A stretch of DNA of 64,000 bases from Pseudorhodoplanes sp. GTDB lineage: Bacteria > Pseudomonadota > Alphaproteobacteria > Rhizobiales > Xanthobacteraceae. Each line of letters starts with the position of its first letter. Within the stretch, counting starts at the first letter, position 1. Location of the stretch: positions 59,447 through 123,446 of the forward strand of contig JALHOD010000006.1 in assembly GCA_022843165.1 (NCBI GenBank), read 5' to 3'. Made by a program: the position numbers and the translations under genes. The notes under the pieces were generated by a model. It had not been told where the DNA came from, searched no databases, and saw only the letters and a program-made list of their open reading frames with translations. Positions 16,763 through 25,019 of this stretch are shown one piece after another.

Positions 16763-17833
16763 ATGCCGACCATCGACTCCATCGTGCTGGAAAATTTCGT
16801 GGCCGATATCTTTGTCCGTGTCGGCTGTTCGCAGCCGGAGGGCGCGCGCATCGGAAAATATCTGGTCGGCGCCAACCTGACCGGACATGACAGCCACGGC
16901 GTTGCCCGCGTGCCGCGCTATGTGAAATGGAAGCAGGACGGTCTGCTGATCGCCGATCAGGTGGTGAAGCGCGTGGTCGATACGCCTGCACTCACCATCC
17001 TCGACGGCCAATTCGGTTTCGGTCAGACCATTGCCCCGCAGGCGGTCGAGATCGGCATCGAGAAGTGCCGCGCCATGGGCCTCTCGGCGGTCGGCCTGCG
17101 CCATTCCGGGCATGTCGGCCGGGTTGGCGAATGGGCGGAGATGGCGGCGGCGGCCAATGTGGTGTCGATTCATTTCGTCAATGTCGCGGGCAGCGTGCTG
17201 GTGGCGCCGTTCGGCGGCGTCGATCGCCGGTTCTCGACCGCGCCGGTCTGCATCGGCATTCCGCGTCCGGCGCAGGAGCCGGTCATTCTGGACTTCGCAA
17301 CCTCGCTGGTCGCCGAAGGCAAGGCGCTGGTGGCGAGCCAGGGCGGCAAGCCCTTGCCCGCCGACGCCCTGATCGGCCCCGATGGCCGCATGAGCGGCGA
17401 TCCGAAATTGCTCTACGGCGACTACGGCACGACTCTCGCGCGCGACAACACCAAGGGCATAGGCGCGATCCGCGCCTTTGGCGAACACAAAGGCTCGGGC
17501 CTTGCGCTGATGTGCGAATTGCTTGGCGGCGCCCTGACCGGCAATGGCGGCTCCACATTCGAGAAGCGCTGGTCGCAGGGCATGTTCTCGATCTATGTCG
17601 ATCCCGTGCAGGCTGATCCGGAGCAGTTCTTTCCGGCCGAAGTCGTGCGCTTTCTGGCGTTCGTCAAAAGCGCAAAGCCGGCCCATGCCGATGCGCCGGT
17701 TCTCGTTCCCGGCGAGCCGGAATCGCGGACACGGAAATCACGTCGCGATGACGGCATTCCGCTGCCCGACGACACGCTGGCGGCGCTGATTGCGACCGCT
17801 CGATCGGTCGGCCTGGAGCGCATTCCCATGTGA
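16763..17833 (+). CDS. Malate/L-lactate dehydrogenase (Ldh_2) family oxidoreductase
   Basis: 356 residues. Family signatures include LTGHDSHGVARVPRYV near residue 40-55 (His-rich active region), SAVGLRHSGHVGRVGEWAEM (catalytic His), DFATSLVAEGKALVAS and FGEHKGSGLALMCELLGGAL. This NAD(P)-dependent fold, unrelated to classical lactate dehydrogenase, covers sulfolactate, ureidoglycolate, malate and delta-piperideine-type reductions. Given the PuuE-like deacetylase and FAH protein in the operon, a ureide- or hydroxyacid-oxidising role is plausible but not proven. The last gene of the operon; its TGA lies in the first TGTGA box of the regulatory array that follows. Confidence 0.87.
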   Translation: MPTIDSIVLENFVADIFVRVGCSQPEGARIGKYLVGANLTGHDSHGVARVPRYVKWKQDGLLIADQVVKRVVDTPALTILDGQFGFGQTIAPQAVEIGIEKCRAMGLSAVGLRHSGHVGRVGEWAEMAAAANVVSIHFVNVAGSVLVAPFGGVDRRFSTAPVCIGIPRPAQEPVILDFATSLVAEGKALVASQGGKPLPADALIGPDGRMSGDPKLLYGDYGTTLARDNTKGIGAIRAFGEHKGSGLALMCELLGGALTGNGGSTFEKRWSQGMFSIYVDPVQADPEQFFPAEVVRFLAFVKSAKPAHADAPVLVPGEPESRTRKSRRDDGIPLPDDTLAALIATARSVGLERIPM

Positions 17834-17885
17834 CCGATTGCCCGTGTGACAGGGATTGTGACAAGTCATGTGACACATAATGTGA
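17829..17885 (+). promoter_or_regulatory. Array of five TGTGA boxes, four at exact 12-bp spacing
   Basis: TGTGA occurs at 17829, 17845, 17857, 17869 and 17881; the last four are exactly 12 bp apart and three of them read TGTGACA. The array ends 102 bp before the ATG of the TctC-type binding-protein gene. Regular spacing on one face, slightly over a helical turn, suggests a tandem operator that binds several copies of a regulator. The regulator is not identified. Confidence 0.5.
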
Positions 17886-17986
17886 TTGAAGGAGCCATCG
17901 TTCTTGCCGGAAATGACATCGTGTCTGCAAGCATGCAAGCCACTACAACAGCAAGAAAATATCCGTCACCCCAAGGAGTGTATCAA

Positions 17987-18967
17987 ATGAAACTCAGATC
18001 GATCATGTTCTCGGCCGTGGCTGTATTTGCCTTTGCGGCAGCCGGCGCGGCTCCGGCGGTCGCGCAGGAATGGCCGACGCGCACCGTCAAATTCCTCGTG
18101 CCTTACGGCCCCGGCGGCGGCACCGACATCGTGTCCCGCATTATCGCCCAGCATCTGCAGGAGTTGCTGGGACAATCCTTCGTGGTCGAGAACAAGCCCG
18201 GCGCAGGTTCGACGCTCGGCGCCGACACGGTCGCGAAATCCGACAAGGACGGCTACACCGTGCTCGTGCTGAGCAACGCGCATGCAGTGGCGGGCGCGCT
18301 GTATAAAAAGCTGCCCTACGACTCGGTGAAGGATTTCCAGATGATCTCGCAGATCGGCACCGTGCCGCTGCTGCTGGTCACGGCACCCGCCTTTCCGCCG
18401 AAGGATGTCAAGGAATTGCTTGCGGTCTTCAAGAAGGAGCCCGGCAAATACAATTATGGCGCCGCCGGCGGCGTCGGAACCACACAGCATTTCGCCGGCG
18501 AGTTGTTCCGCGTTCTTGCCAATGTTGACGTCAAGCACATTCCTTACAAGACGACTCCGGCTGTGCTCACCTCGATGCTGCAGAACGACGTGCAAATGAC
18601 GTTCGAACTGCTTCCGGCGGTGCGCGGGCAGGTGGCCGGCGGACAGCTCAAGGCCCTGGCGGTGACCTCGCCGGAGCGCAATCCGGCGCTGCCGGATGTG
18701 CCGACCCTGATGGAGGCGGGTGTGCCGGGCTACAACGTCACGAGCTGGTATGGCTTCGCGGTGCCGGCCGGCACGCCGAAGCCGGTGGTCGAGAAGTTCA
18801 CCAAGGCCGTGCACCAGGTTCTCGCCAAGGACGAGGTGAAGCAGGCGATTGCGAAAACCGGTATCGTTGTTAAGACGTCGAGCAATGACGAACTGGCCAA
18901 GCACGTGGCCTCCGAGGTCGCCAAGTGGAGCGATCTCATGAAGAAGGCCGGCATCGAGCAGCAATAA
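17987..18967 (+). CDS. TctC/Bug-type tripartite tricarboxylate transporter substrate-binding protein
   Basis: 326 residues. A signal peptide is visible (MKLRSIMFSAVAVFAFAAAG, cleavage after PAVAQ, about residue 26). The mature protein has the Bug pattern: TVKFLVPYGPGGGTDIVSRI, VENKPGAGSTLGADTVAKS, and late SWYGFAVPAGTPKPVVEKF. Bug proteins bind carboxylates or aromatic acids in the periplasm for TctAB permeases or for sensing. AAGGAG lies 8 bp before the ATG at 17987, which fixes the start. No tctA or tctB is adjacent. A strong hairpin follows, so the gene is probably its own transcription unit controlled by the TGTGA array. Confidence 0.88.
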   Translation: MKLRSIMFSAVAVFAFAAAGAAPAVAQEWPTRTVKFLVPYGPGGGTDIVSRIIAQHLQELLGQSFVVENKPGAGSTLGADTVAKSDKDGYTVLVLSNAHAVAGALYKKLPYDSVKDFQMISQIGTVPLLLVTAPAFPPKDVKELLAVFKKEPGKYNYGAAGGVGTTQHFAGELFRVLANVDVKHIPYKTTPAVLTSMLQNDVQMTFELLPAVRGQVAGGQLKALAVTSPERNPALPDVPTLMEAGVPGYNVTSWYGFAVPAGTPKPVVEKFTKAVHQVLAKDEVKQAIAKTGIVVKTSSNDELAKHVASEVAKWSDLMKKAGIEQQ

Positions 18968-18988
18968 GCCGCTATGGCTGGAAAACGC

Positions 18989-19020
18989 GGGCTGACGGAA
19001 TTTATCGTCTCCGTCGGCCC
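18989..19020 (+). terminator. Hairpin terminator after the TctC-type gene
   Basis: An 11-bp stem (18989-18999 with 19010-19020, one G-T pair) and a 10-base loop lie 21 bases after the stop of the binding-protein gene. A short T-rich run follows within ten bases. Confidence 0.6.
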
Positions 19021-19115
19021 GTAACTTTCTGTCCGGGTGACAGCGGCGGCGAGGCTCGCTAAGACCGTGCCTGTGCCACCCCGGCGAAAACGATGCGACC
19101 AGAAGGATGTCGGCG

Positions 19116-19673
19116 ATGTCAAAAGTGCTCTCGATCTGCGGTTCGCTGCGCAAGGGATCGTTCAACCGGATGCTGGTCAATGCGCTGCCGGCGCTGGCTC
19201 CGGCCGGCATGACGATTACGCCGGCCCCCTCGATCGAGATGCCGCTCTACAATTCCGATCTGCAGGCGCAGGGCTTCCCGGCGGCGGCGACCGCGCTGTC
19301 GGACGCGATTCGCGCGGCGGACGGCGTCATTATCGTGTCTCCGGAATATAACTGGACGATTCCCGGCGGGCTGAAGAACGCGATCGACTGGGTGTCTCGG
19401 ATGAAGGATCAGCCCTTCGCCAACAAGCCGGTGGCTCTGCAATCCTGCTCGATGGGCATTCTTGGCGGCGCGCGTATGCAGTATCACATGCGTCAGTCGA
19501 TGGTGTACCTCGACGCCTTCGTGTTCAACCGGCCGGAAGTGATCGTTGCACAGGTGCAGAACAAGTTCGACGACAAGACCGGCGAGCTGAAGGACGAGGC
19601 CACCCGCAATGTGGTCAAGCAGCAGCTCGAGGCATTCGCGAAATACGTTTCGTTGTTCGGCGGCAAGGCCTGA
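19116..19673 (+). CDS. NADPH-dependent FMN reductase family protein
   Basis: 185 residues with a flavodoxin-like fold: SICGSLRKGSFNRMLVNALP (phosphate-binding loop for FMN), DGVIIVSPEYNWTIPGGLKNAIDW (the family's hallmark PEYN segment) and SMGILGGARMQYHMRQ. Members reduce quinones, azo dyes or free flavin with NAD(P)H. The ATG at 19116 is preferred because AGAAGG sits 9 bp upstream; an ATG three codons earlier directly abuts that site. It is convergent with the flavin oxidoreductase gene, with a shared hairpin between them. Confidence 0.88.
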   Translation: MSKVLSICGSLRKGSFNRMLVNALPALAPAGMTITPAPSIEMPLYNSDLQAQGFPAAATALSDAIRAADGVIIVSPEYNWTIPGGLKNAIDWVSRMKDQPFANKPVALQSCSMGILGGARMQYHMRQSMVYLDAFVFNRPEVIVAQVQNKFDDKTGELKDEATRNVVKQQLEAFAKYVSLFGGKA

Positions 19674-19681
19674 CCGGACGA

Positions 19682-19707
19682 TCCGGGGCGCTTCACAGCG
19701 CCCCGGA
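19682..19707. terminator. Bidirectional hairpin between convergent genes
   Basis: Bases 19682-19691 pair perfectly with 19698-19707 (10-bp G+C-rich stem, 6-base loop) in the 42-bp gap between two convergent stops, as expected for a shared terminator. Confidence 0.6.
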
Positions 19708-19715
19708 CTCAAGAA

Positions 19716-20828
19716 TTAGGCCGGCTTCGCGCGGTTCGGAAACACTTGCGGCCGCATCGTGGGATGCGCCGGCATCGTCTTCGGCGCATAGGGTGTCTCC
19801 GCACCCAGTTCCTCGGCGGCATGCCAAGCCCAGCGCGGGTCCCACATTGCCGCGCGGCCGATGCAGATGAAATCCGCCTTGCCGGACGCAATGATATCCT
19901 CGGCCTCCTGCGCCTTGGTGATAAAGCCGACCGTCATGGTGGGAATGCCGGTCTCGCGCCGCACCCGCTCCGAGAACGGAGCGTTATAGGCCGGTGCGAA
20001 CGGGATCTTCTGGCGCGCATCGAGTTGCCCGCTGGAAATGTCCGCGTAATCGCAGCCGAGCTTCTTCAACTCCTTGGCGAAGGCGACGGTATCCTCGATC
20101 GCGGTGCCGCCCTCGACCCAGTCCACCGCCGAGATGCGGATGCCGAGCGGTTTGTCGGCGGGCCAGGCCGCGCGCACGGCGGCGAAGATTTCGAGCGGAT
20201 AACGCATCCGGTTTTCCAGCGAGCCGCCATACTCGTCCTTGCGCTGGTTGGAGAGCGGCGACAGAAACTGGTGCACCAGATAGCCGTGACCGCCATGCAG
20301 TTCGAGCAGGTCATATCCGACCCGTTCGGCGCGCTTGGTGAAGCTCACATAATCGTCGAGCGTGCTCTTCATCTCCGCCTTGGTCATCTCGCGCGGGATG
20401 TGCCAGCCCTCGCCGAACGGAATCGCGGACGGTGCCAGCGTCTCCCAGGCGCCTTCCTCAGGATTCAGAGGCTTGCCGCCGGCGGCGGGAACATGGGTCG
20501 AGCCCTTGCGGCCGGCATGGCCGATCTGCAGGCCGTGCTTGGCCACCCCGTATTTCTTGCAGAAATCGATCACTCGCTTGAGTGCGGCCTCGTTGGCGTC
20601 CGAGTAGAGGCCCGCGCATTTCAGCGAGATGCGGCCGACCGCGTTCACGTTGGTCATCTCGGTCATCACCAGACCGGCGCAGCCGAGCGAGAAGCTGCCG
20701 AGATGCTGCAGATGCCAGTCGGTGGCCGAGCCGTCGACTGATTCATACTGGCACATCGGCGACACGACGACGCGATTGGCGAGCGTCAGCCCACGCAAGG
20801 TGATCGGCGAGAACAGAGTTGAAGCCAT
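19716..20828 (-). CDS. NADH:flavin oxidoreductase, old yellow enzyme family (YqjM/XenA-like)
   Basis: 370 residues; FMN-binding TIM barrel. SPITLRGLTLANRVVVSPMC, the substrate-binding H-x-x-H of LLELHGGHGYLVHQFLSPL, NQRKDEYGGSLENRMRYPLE, and FICIGRAAMWDPRWAW place it in the YqjM/XenA branch of ene-reductases. QIGHAGRKGS supplies the active-site histidine pair region. These enzymes reduce alpha,beta-unsaturated carbonyls and other electrophiles with NAD(P)H. It is the last gene after the DoxX protein and 25 bp from it, hence probably in one unit with it. Confidence 0.92.
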   Translation of the reverse strand: MASTLFSPITLRGLTLANRVVVSPMCQYESVDGSATDWHLQHLGSFSLGCAGLVMTEMTNVNAVGRISLKCAGLYSDANEAALKRVIDFCKKYGVAKHGLQIGHAGRKGSTHVPAAGGKPLNPEEGAWETLAPSAIPFGEGWHIPREMTKAEMKSTLDDYVSFTKRAERVGYDLLELHGGHGYLVHQFLSPLSNQRKDEYGGSLENRMRYPLEIFAAVRAAWPADKPLGIRISAVDWVEGGTAIEDTVAFAKELKKLGCDYADISSGQLDARQKIPFAPAYNAPFSERVRRETGIPTMTVGFITKAQEAEDIIASGKADFICIGRAAMWDPRWAWHAAEELGAETPYAPKTMPAHPTMRPQVFPNRAKPA

Positions 20829-20852
20829 TTGATTGTCCTTTAGGTCAGTGAG

Positions 20853-21239
20853 TCAGGAGAGCGTTTTCCAGGCATGCATGGCGACGACGATGCAGCAGAT
20901 GCTCCAGAACAGCGGATATTCATAGCCGCCGATATTCCACAGCCATTTGCCGCCCGTCAGTCGGTGAACGGAGACGCAGATCACGATCAGGTGGATCGCC
21001 GCCAGAATCGCCGCCCAGAAGGTGTAAATTCCAAAAATCAGCCCGATCGCCAGTACCACCTCCACCGCGCCGGCCACATACATCCAGGTCGCCGGCGGGT
21101 TGAATTTCGCGGCCTGAAAGAAGCCGAGCGCCTCAGGTACCATGAATTTCGCATAGATATGCGGAATGAAGAATGCGCCGCAGATGATGCGCAGGATATT
21201 CCACTCATTGAGCAGATTGAATTTGTCGGCAATCGACAT
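20853..21239 (-). CDS. DoxX-like four-helix membrane protein
   Basis: 128 residues from the ATG at 21239. Four hydrophobic helices (about residues 14-32, 46-66, 70-90, 103-122) with IICGAFFIPHIYAKF and YVAGAVEVVLAIGLIFGIYT, the pattern of the DoxX/DoxD superfamily. Function in the family is poorly defined (redox or quinone-linked membrane proteins). It sits directly before the old yellow enzyme gene on the same strand. Confidence 0.7.
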   Translation of the reverse strand: MSIADKFNLLNEWNILRIICGAFFIPHIYAKFMVPEALGFFQAAKFNPPATWMYVAGAVEVVLAIGLIFGIYTFWAAILAAIHLIVICVSVHRLTGGKWLWNIGGYEYPLFWSICCIVVAMHAWKTLS

Positions 21240-21357
21240 GGTTCCCCCGCGACGTGTTTTGACGTTATCGCGGGGGCATTCCATGCGATCGGATGGAACC
21301 GCGCAAGGGCCATGCCGGGTCCGGGTCCTTGCGGATGCGAGGGGGGCTGCGGTCCGG

Positions 21358-21957
21358 TCAGAGCGGATTGCCCGTGAGCCAGGCCTTGCCCCGCGTGTAA
21401 AGTGCCTCGAGCTCCGGACCGTCGAGACCCGGCATGTCCTTCTTCACGTTGTAGCCGATGCGCGCCTGCATATAGGCGAGATGGCGATAGCCTTCAGGAA
21501 ACTGCATCAGCAGGGTCTGGTCGAGTTTCAGCGTGGCGGACGGATCGATCGGATCGAGGCGGTCTTTCTCGTAGATCGGTTGCCGCAGCACGATGCCCCA
21601 GCGGCCGTCCTTTTTCTCCAGGAAATCGTAGAAGCGGCCAGTGCACACCACGTCGCAGATCACGCCTTCGACCGCCCCGCGCTGCGAGATCGTCATCTTG
21701 GTCTGCGAGATCGCGCGGTTGCCCGCAATGTCGATGCTCATGCCGCCGAGGAAATGCAGGATGCGCACACCCTTGTCATATCCCTCCTGGCTGACCTTGA
21801 TGAACTCGTCGGCCGTGCCCTGGAACCAGGTGGCCATCATGCGGCCTTCGCCCTGCCAGACGGTGCGGAAGCGGTCCCACAACCTTGCGTCGCGCCAGAC
21901 CGCCCAGTTCTCGATGACGTCGCGGATCGCCAGGCGGTCCAAAGTCTCACTGTTCAT
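21358..21957 (-). CDS. Nuclear-transport-factor-2-like (SnoaL/cyclase-fold) protein
   Basis: 199 residues from the ATG at 21957. The N-terminus (LDRLAIRDVIENWAVWRDAR, then LWDRFRTVW) and the body (GRFYDFLEKKDGRWGIVLRQP) match the NTF2-like family found beside ring-modifying oxygenases and dehydrogenases. Such proteins are small cone-shaped hydrolases, isomerases or dehydratases; the reaction here is unknown. An ATG 11 codons upstream is possible. It is divergent from the SDR gene with 83 bp between them, so the two probably share a control region. Confidence 0.72.
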   Translation of the reverse strand: MNSETLDRLAIRDVIENWAVWRDARLWDRFRTVWQGEGRMMATWFQGTADEFIKVSQEGYDKGVRILHFLGGMSIDIAGNRAISQTKMTISQRGAVEGVICDVVCTGRFYDFLEKKDGRWGIVLRQPIYEKDRLDPIDPSATLKLDQTLLMQFPEGYRHLAYMQARIGYNVKKDMPGLDGPELEALYTRGKAWLTGNPL

Positions 21958-22040
21958 GGGAGCGCTTTCATCCTGTGTTGAGCCATGCATAAATCCCGGC
22001 CGTCGTTCTAAACAACGCAAGGCATATGACAAGGGCGGAT

Positions 22041-22802
22041 ATGGCAAGACTTTCAGGGCGAGCGGCGATCGTGACCGGCGGGGCCAAGGGCATCGGCCGG
22101 CATTATTCGGAGGCGCTGGCGGCGGCCGGAGCCGACGTGATGATCGCCGACATCGCCGATGGTGAAAAGTTGGCGGAGGCGATCGCCGGCAAGCATGGCG
22201 CGCGCGCGGCGAGCATGACCTTCGATGTCAGCGACGAAGCGCAGGTGAAGGGCCTGATTGCGAAGACGCGCGAGCGTTTCGGACGCATCGATATCATCGT
22301 CAACAACGCCGCCGTCTATTCCACCTTGCCGCCGGTCAAGTGCACCGACATCGAGGTCGCGCTCTGGGACAAGGTGATGGCGGTGAATGTGCGCGGCCCC
22401 TTCCTGATGGTGAAGCACGTGGCCCCGCACATGATCGCCCAGAAGAGCGGCAAGATCATCAATATCGCCTCCGGCACCGCCTACAAGGGGCTGCCGGACT
22501 TCCTGCATTATGTGACATCGAAAGGCGCCATGGTGTCCTTCACCCGGGCGCTGGCGCGGGAGCTCGGCGCGCACAATATCTGTGTCAATACGCTTGCGCC
22601 GGGGCTGATCCTGAGCGAGACCGGGCTGGAGAATACAGCCCATCTCGACCAGTCGCGGGCGGGCGTCCTCGCCAGCCGGGCGCTCAAGCGGGACGGCTAT
22701 CCGGAGGACCTGTTGGGGGCGCTGGTCTTTCTGGCCTCCCCCGACAGCGACTTCATCACCGGCCAGACGCTCGCCGTCGATGGCGGCTCGGTGAATACCT
22801 GA
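22041..22802 (+). CDS. Short-chain dehydrogenase/reductase (SDR)
   Basis: 253 residues. Classical SDR motifs: TGGAKGIG for NAD(P) binding near residue 13, NNAA at about 83, catalytic Ser in INIASGTAYKG and YVTSK (Tyr-x3-Lys), and NTLAPGLI. It oxidises or reduces an alcohol/ketone; the neighbours (NTF2-like protein, gentisate-type dioxygenase) suggest an aromatic or alicyclic substrate. The ATG at 22041 has AAGG 9 bp upstream; an in-frame ATG at 22026 is an alternative. Confidence 0.9.
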   Translation: MARLSGRAAIVTGGAKGIGRHYSEALAAAGADVMIADIADGEKLAEAIAGKHGARAASMTFDVSDEAQVKGLIAKTRERFGRIDIIVNNAAVYSTLPPVKCTDIEVALWDKVMAVNVRGPFLMVKHVAPHMIAQKSGKIINIASGTAYKGLPDFLHYVTSKGAMVSFTRALARELGAHNICVNTLAPGLILSETGLENTAHLDQSRAGVLASRALKRDGYPEDLLGALVFLASPDSDFITGQTLAVDGGSVNT

Positions 22803-22838
22803 TATGCCGCAGGCCCCTGTTTTCTGCCCGCGTAAAAG

Positions 22839-22858
22839 ACTATTATAGTTGCAATAGT
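22839..22858 (+). promoter_or_regulatory. Inverted repeat upstream of the dioxygenase gene
   Basis: ACTATT (22839-22844) and AATAGT (22853-22858) are inverted around ATAGTTGC, in the only A+T-rich patch between the SDR and the dioxygenase, 24 bp before the dioxygenase ATG. The length and spacing suit a dimeric regulator such as a MarR-type protein. GAGGAGGAAG follows at 22870-22879 as a strong ribosome-binding site. Confidence 0.4.
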
Positions 22859-22881
22859 AACAATTCCCCGAGGAGGAAGCG

Positions 22882-23961
22882 ATGGACGCCGCATCAGCCA
22901 CCGCGCAAAAGCAGTTCGATAAAAAGGCAAGGATCTACGAAGGCAGCAAGGATCCCAAGCGCGCCACCTATTACGAGAAGATTTCCCAGCGCGATATGGC
23001 GCCGCTGTGGGAGGTGTTGAAGGACCTCGTGGCCAAGAACCCGAAGTCGATCGCGGCCCCCGCCATCTGGCATTTCGACCAGGTGAAGCCGATGGTGGAA
23101 GAAGCCGGCGGCCTGCTCACCGCCGAGGAGGCCGAGCGCCGCGTGCTGGTGCTGGAAAATCCCGCCCTGCGCGGCCAGTCGCGCATCACGTCATCGCTCT
23201 ATGCCGGCTTGCAGCTCATCCTGCCGGGCGAGATCGCCGGCGCCCATCGCCATACCGCCGGCGCGATCCGCCTGATCCTTGACGGCGACGGCGCCTATAC
23301 GCAGGTCGATGGCGAAAAGACCATCATGAAATACGGCGACTTCGTCCTGACCCCGAGTTGGACGGCGCACGATCACGGCAACGAGTCCACAAAGCCGATG
23401 ATCTGGCTTGACGTGCTTGATGTGCCGACCATCAATTTCTTTGAGACCGCCTTCTCCGAACATCTCGAAGACACGGTGCAGAATACAAAGTTCACCGACA
23501 ACGACTCGCTGTGGCGCTACGGCTCGGGCGTGCTGCCGGATGGCACGAACACCGAGAAGACCTCGCCGATCATCAACTATGCGTATGATCGCGTGCGGCC
23601 GATCCTCGACCGTATGGCCAAGACCGACGAGATCAACAAGTATCACGGCTTCCGGCTACGCTACGCCAATCCGTTCAACGGCGGCTGGTCGACGCCCACC
23701 ATGGGTGCGCATCTGTCGCTGCTGCCGAAGGGATTCAAGGGCCAGCCCTATCGCTCGACCGACGGCACGATCTTCGCCTGTCTCGAAGGCAAGGGCCAGA
23801 CAACGATCGACGGCGAGGTCTTCGAATGGAAGCCGCGCGACGTGTTCGTGATTCCGTCCTGGAAATCCTATTCGCACAAGGCCGACGATCAGAGCGTGCT
23901 GTTCTCGATCTCGGATCGCCCCATGCAGGAATCGCTCGGCATCTGGCGCGAGATCAATTGA
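22882..23961 (+). CDS. Gentisate 1,2-dioxygenase-family cupin dioxygenase
   Basis: 359 residues forming two cupin domains. The first (residues about 105-165) has LILPGEIAGAHRHTAGAIRL, with the two Fe(II)-binding His of A-H-R-H, and PSWTAHDHGNE with the third His. The second cupin (about 280-345) has SLLPKGFKGQPYRSTDGTIF and lacks the full metal set, as is usual. Relatives cleave gentisate, salicylate, 1-hydroxy-2-naphthoate or substituted salicylates with O2; the exact substrate cannot be read from sequence. GAGGAGGAAG 2-8 bp upstream fixes the start. It precedes a maleylacetate reductase by 23 bp. Confidence 0.87.
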   Translation: MDAASATAQKQFDKKARIYEGSKDPKRATYYEKISQRDMAPLWEVLKDLVAKNPKSIAAPAIWHFDQVKPMVEEAGGLLTAEEAERRVLVLENPALRGQSRITSSLYAGLQLILPGEIAGAHRHTAGAIRLILDGDGAYTQVDGEKTIMKYGDFVLTPSWTAHDHGNESTKPMIWLDVLDVPTINFFETAFSEHLEDTVQNTKFTDNDSLWRYGSGVLPDGTNTEKTSPIINYAYDRVRPILDRMAKTDEINKYHGFRLRYANPFNGGWSTPTMGAHLSLLPKGFKGQPYRSTDGTIFACLEGKGQTTIDGEVFEWKPRDVFVIPSWKSYSHKADDQSVLFSISDRPMQESLGIWREIN

Positions 23962-23984
23962 CCCCGCAGCACGGTCCGTTCGTC

Positions 23985-25019
23985 ATGCAGAATTTCATCC
24001 ACGACGCGCCTCAGCAGCGCGTCGTGTTTGCATCCGGCGCCGTGTCGCGCGTAGTGGACGAAGCGAAGCGGCTTGGCCTCATGCGCGCGCTGGTGATCGC
24101 CACGCCCGGCAGCGGCGCGCGGCTCGGGCAGCAGGTGCTGGATCAACTGGGCAGCATCGGCGCCGGCTTGCATGCGGAAGCCGTCATCCATGTGCCGAAG
24201 GACGTGGCCGAAGGCGGGCGGAAGGTGACACGCGACACCAACGCCGACGGTTTGGTCGCGGTCGGCGGCGGCTCCGCCATCGGGCTTGCGAAAGCCATCG
24301 CCCTGTCGACCGGCCTGCCGATCGTTGCGGTGCCCACTACCTATTCCGGTTCGGAAGCGACCCCGATCTACGGCACCAGCGAAGGCGACCGCAAGATCAC
24401 CGGCCGCGACAACAAGGTGGTGCCGCGCACCATCGTCTACGATCCCGACCTCACGCTCGGCCTGCCGGCGGCGACCAGCGCCGCCAGCGCCATGAACGCG
24501 ATCGCGCATTGCGTCGAAGGACTGTGGATCGCCGAGCGCACGCCGGTCACCGTCGCTTATGCGACCGAGGCGATGCGGCGCTTCGGCGACTATCTGCCGC
24601 GCGTGATCGCGAACGGCAAAGATACGGAGGCGCGTGCACAATGCCTGGTCGGTGCCTGGCTCGCCGGCATCGTGCTGACGGCCGGCACCGCGTTGCATCA
24701 CAAGCTGGCGCATGTGCTGGGCGGGCTCGGCCTGCCGCACGCGGAAACGCATGCGATCATCCTGCCGCATGTCACGCGCTTCAACATCGCGGCGGCGCCC
24801 GACGCCAGGGCGCGGCTCACCGACGCGCTGGGCGGAGATCCCGCAGATGTGCTGGAAAAGATGCTGCGCAGTTTTCCGATTCCGCAGCGTCTGCGCGATG
24901 TTGGCCTTCCTGAAGATCGTATCGACTTTGTGGCGCAGGAAGCCGGCAAGCTCGGCCTCACGGTGCCGCGCCCGGCGCCGGTCGATGATGTCCGGACGAT
25001 CCTGAAGGCCGCCTATTAA
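23985..25019 (+). CDS. Maleylacetate reductase (iron-containing alcohol dehydrogenase family)
   Basis: 344 residues from the ATG at 23985. The fold is marked by DGLVAVGGGSAIGLAKAIAL (NAD-binding), VPTTYSGSEATPIYGTSEG (maleylacetate reductase signature), NAIAHCVEG and the late metal-ligand helices THAIILPHVTRFN and HHKLAHVLGG. The enzyme reduces maleylacetate to 3-oxoadipate in hydroxyquinol, resorcinol and chlorocatechol routes. It has no clear ribosome-binding site and starts 23 bp after the dioxygenase stop, so translation may depend on coupling. Its stop TAA overlaps the stop of the convergent MTHFR gene within TTAA. Confidence 0.88.
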   Translation: MQNFIHDAPQQRVVFASGAVSRVVDEAKRLGLMRALVIATPGSGARLGQQVLDQLGSIGAGLHAEAVIHVPKDVAEGGRKVTRDTNADGLVAVGGGSAIGLAKAIALSTGLPIVAVPTTYSGSEATPIYGTSEGDRKITGRDNKVVPRTIVYDPDLTLGLPAATSAASAMNAIAHCVEGLWIAERTPVTVAYATEAMRRFGDYLPRVIANGKDTEARAQCLVGAWLAGIVLTAGTALHHKLAHVLGGLGLPHAETHAIILPHVTRFNIAAAPDARARLTDALGGDPADVLEKMLRSFPIPQRLRDVGLPEDRIDFVAQEAGKLGLTVPRPAPVDDVRTILKAAY

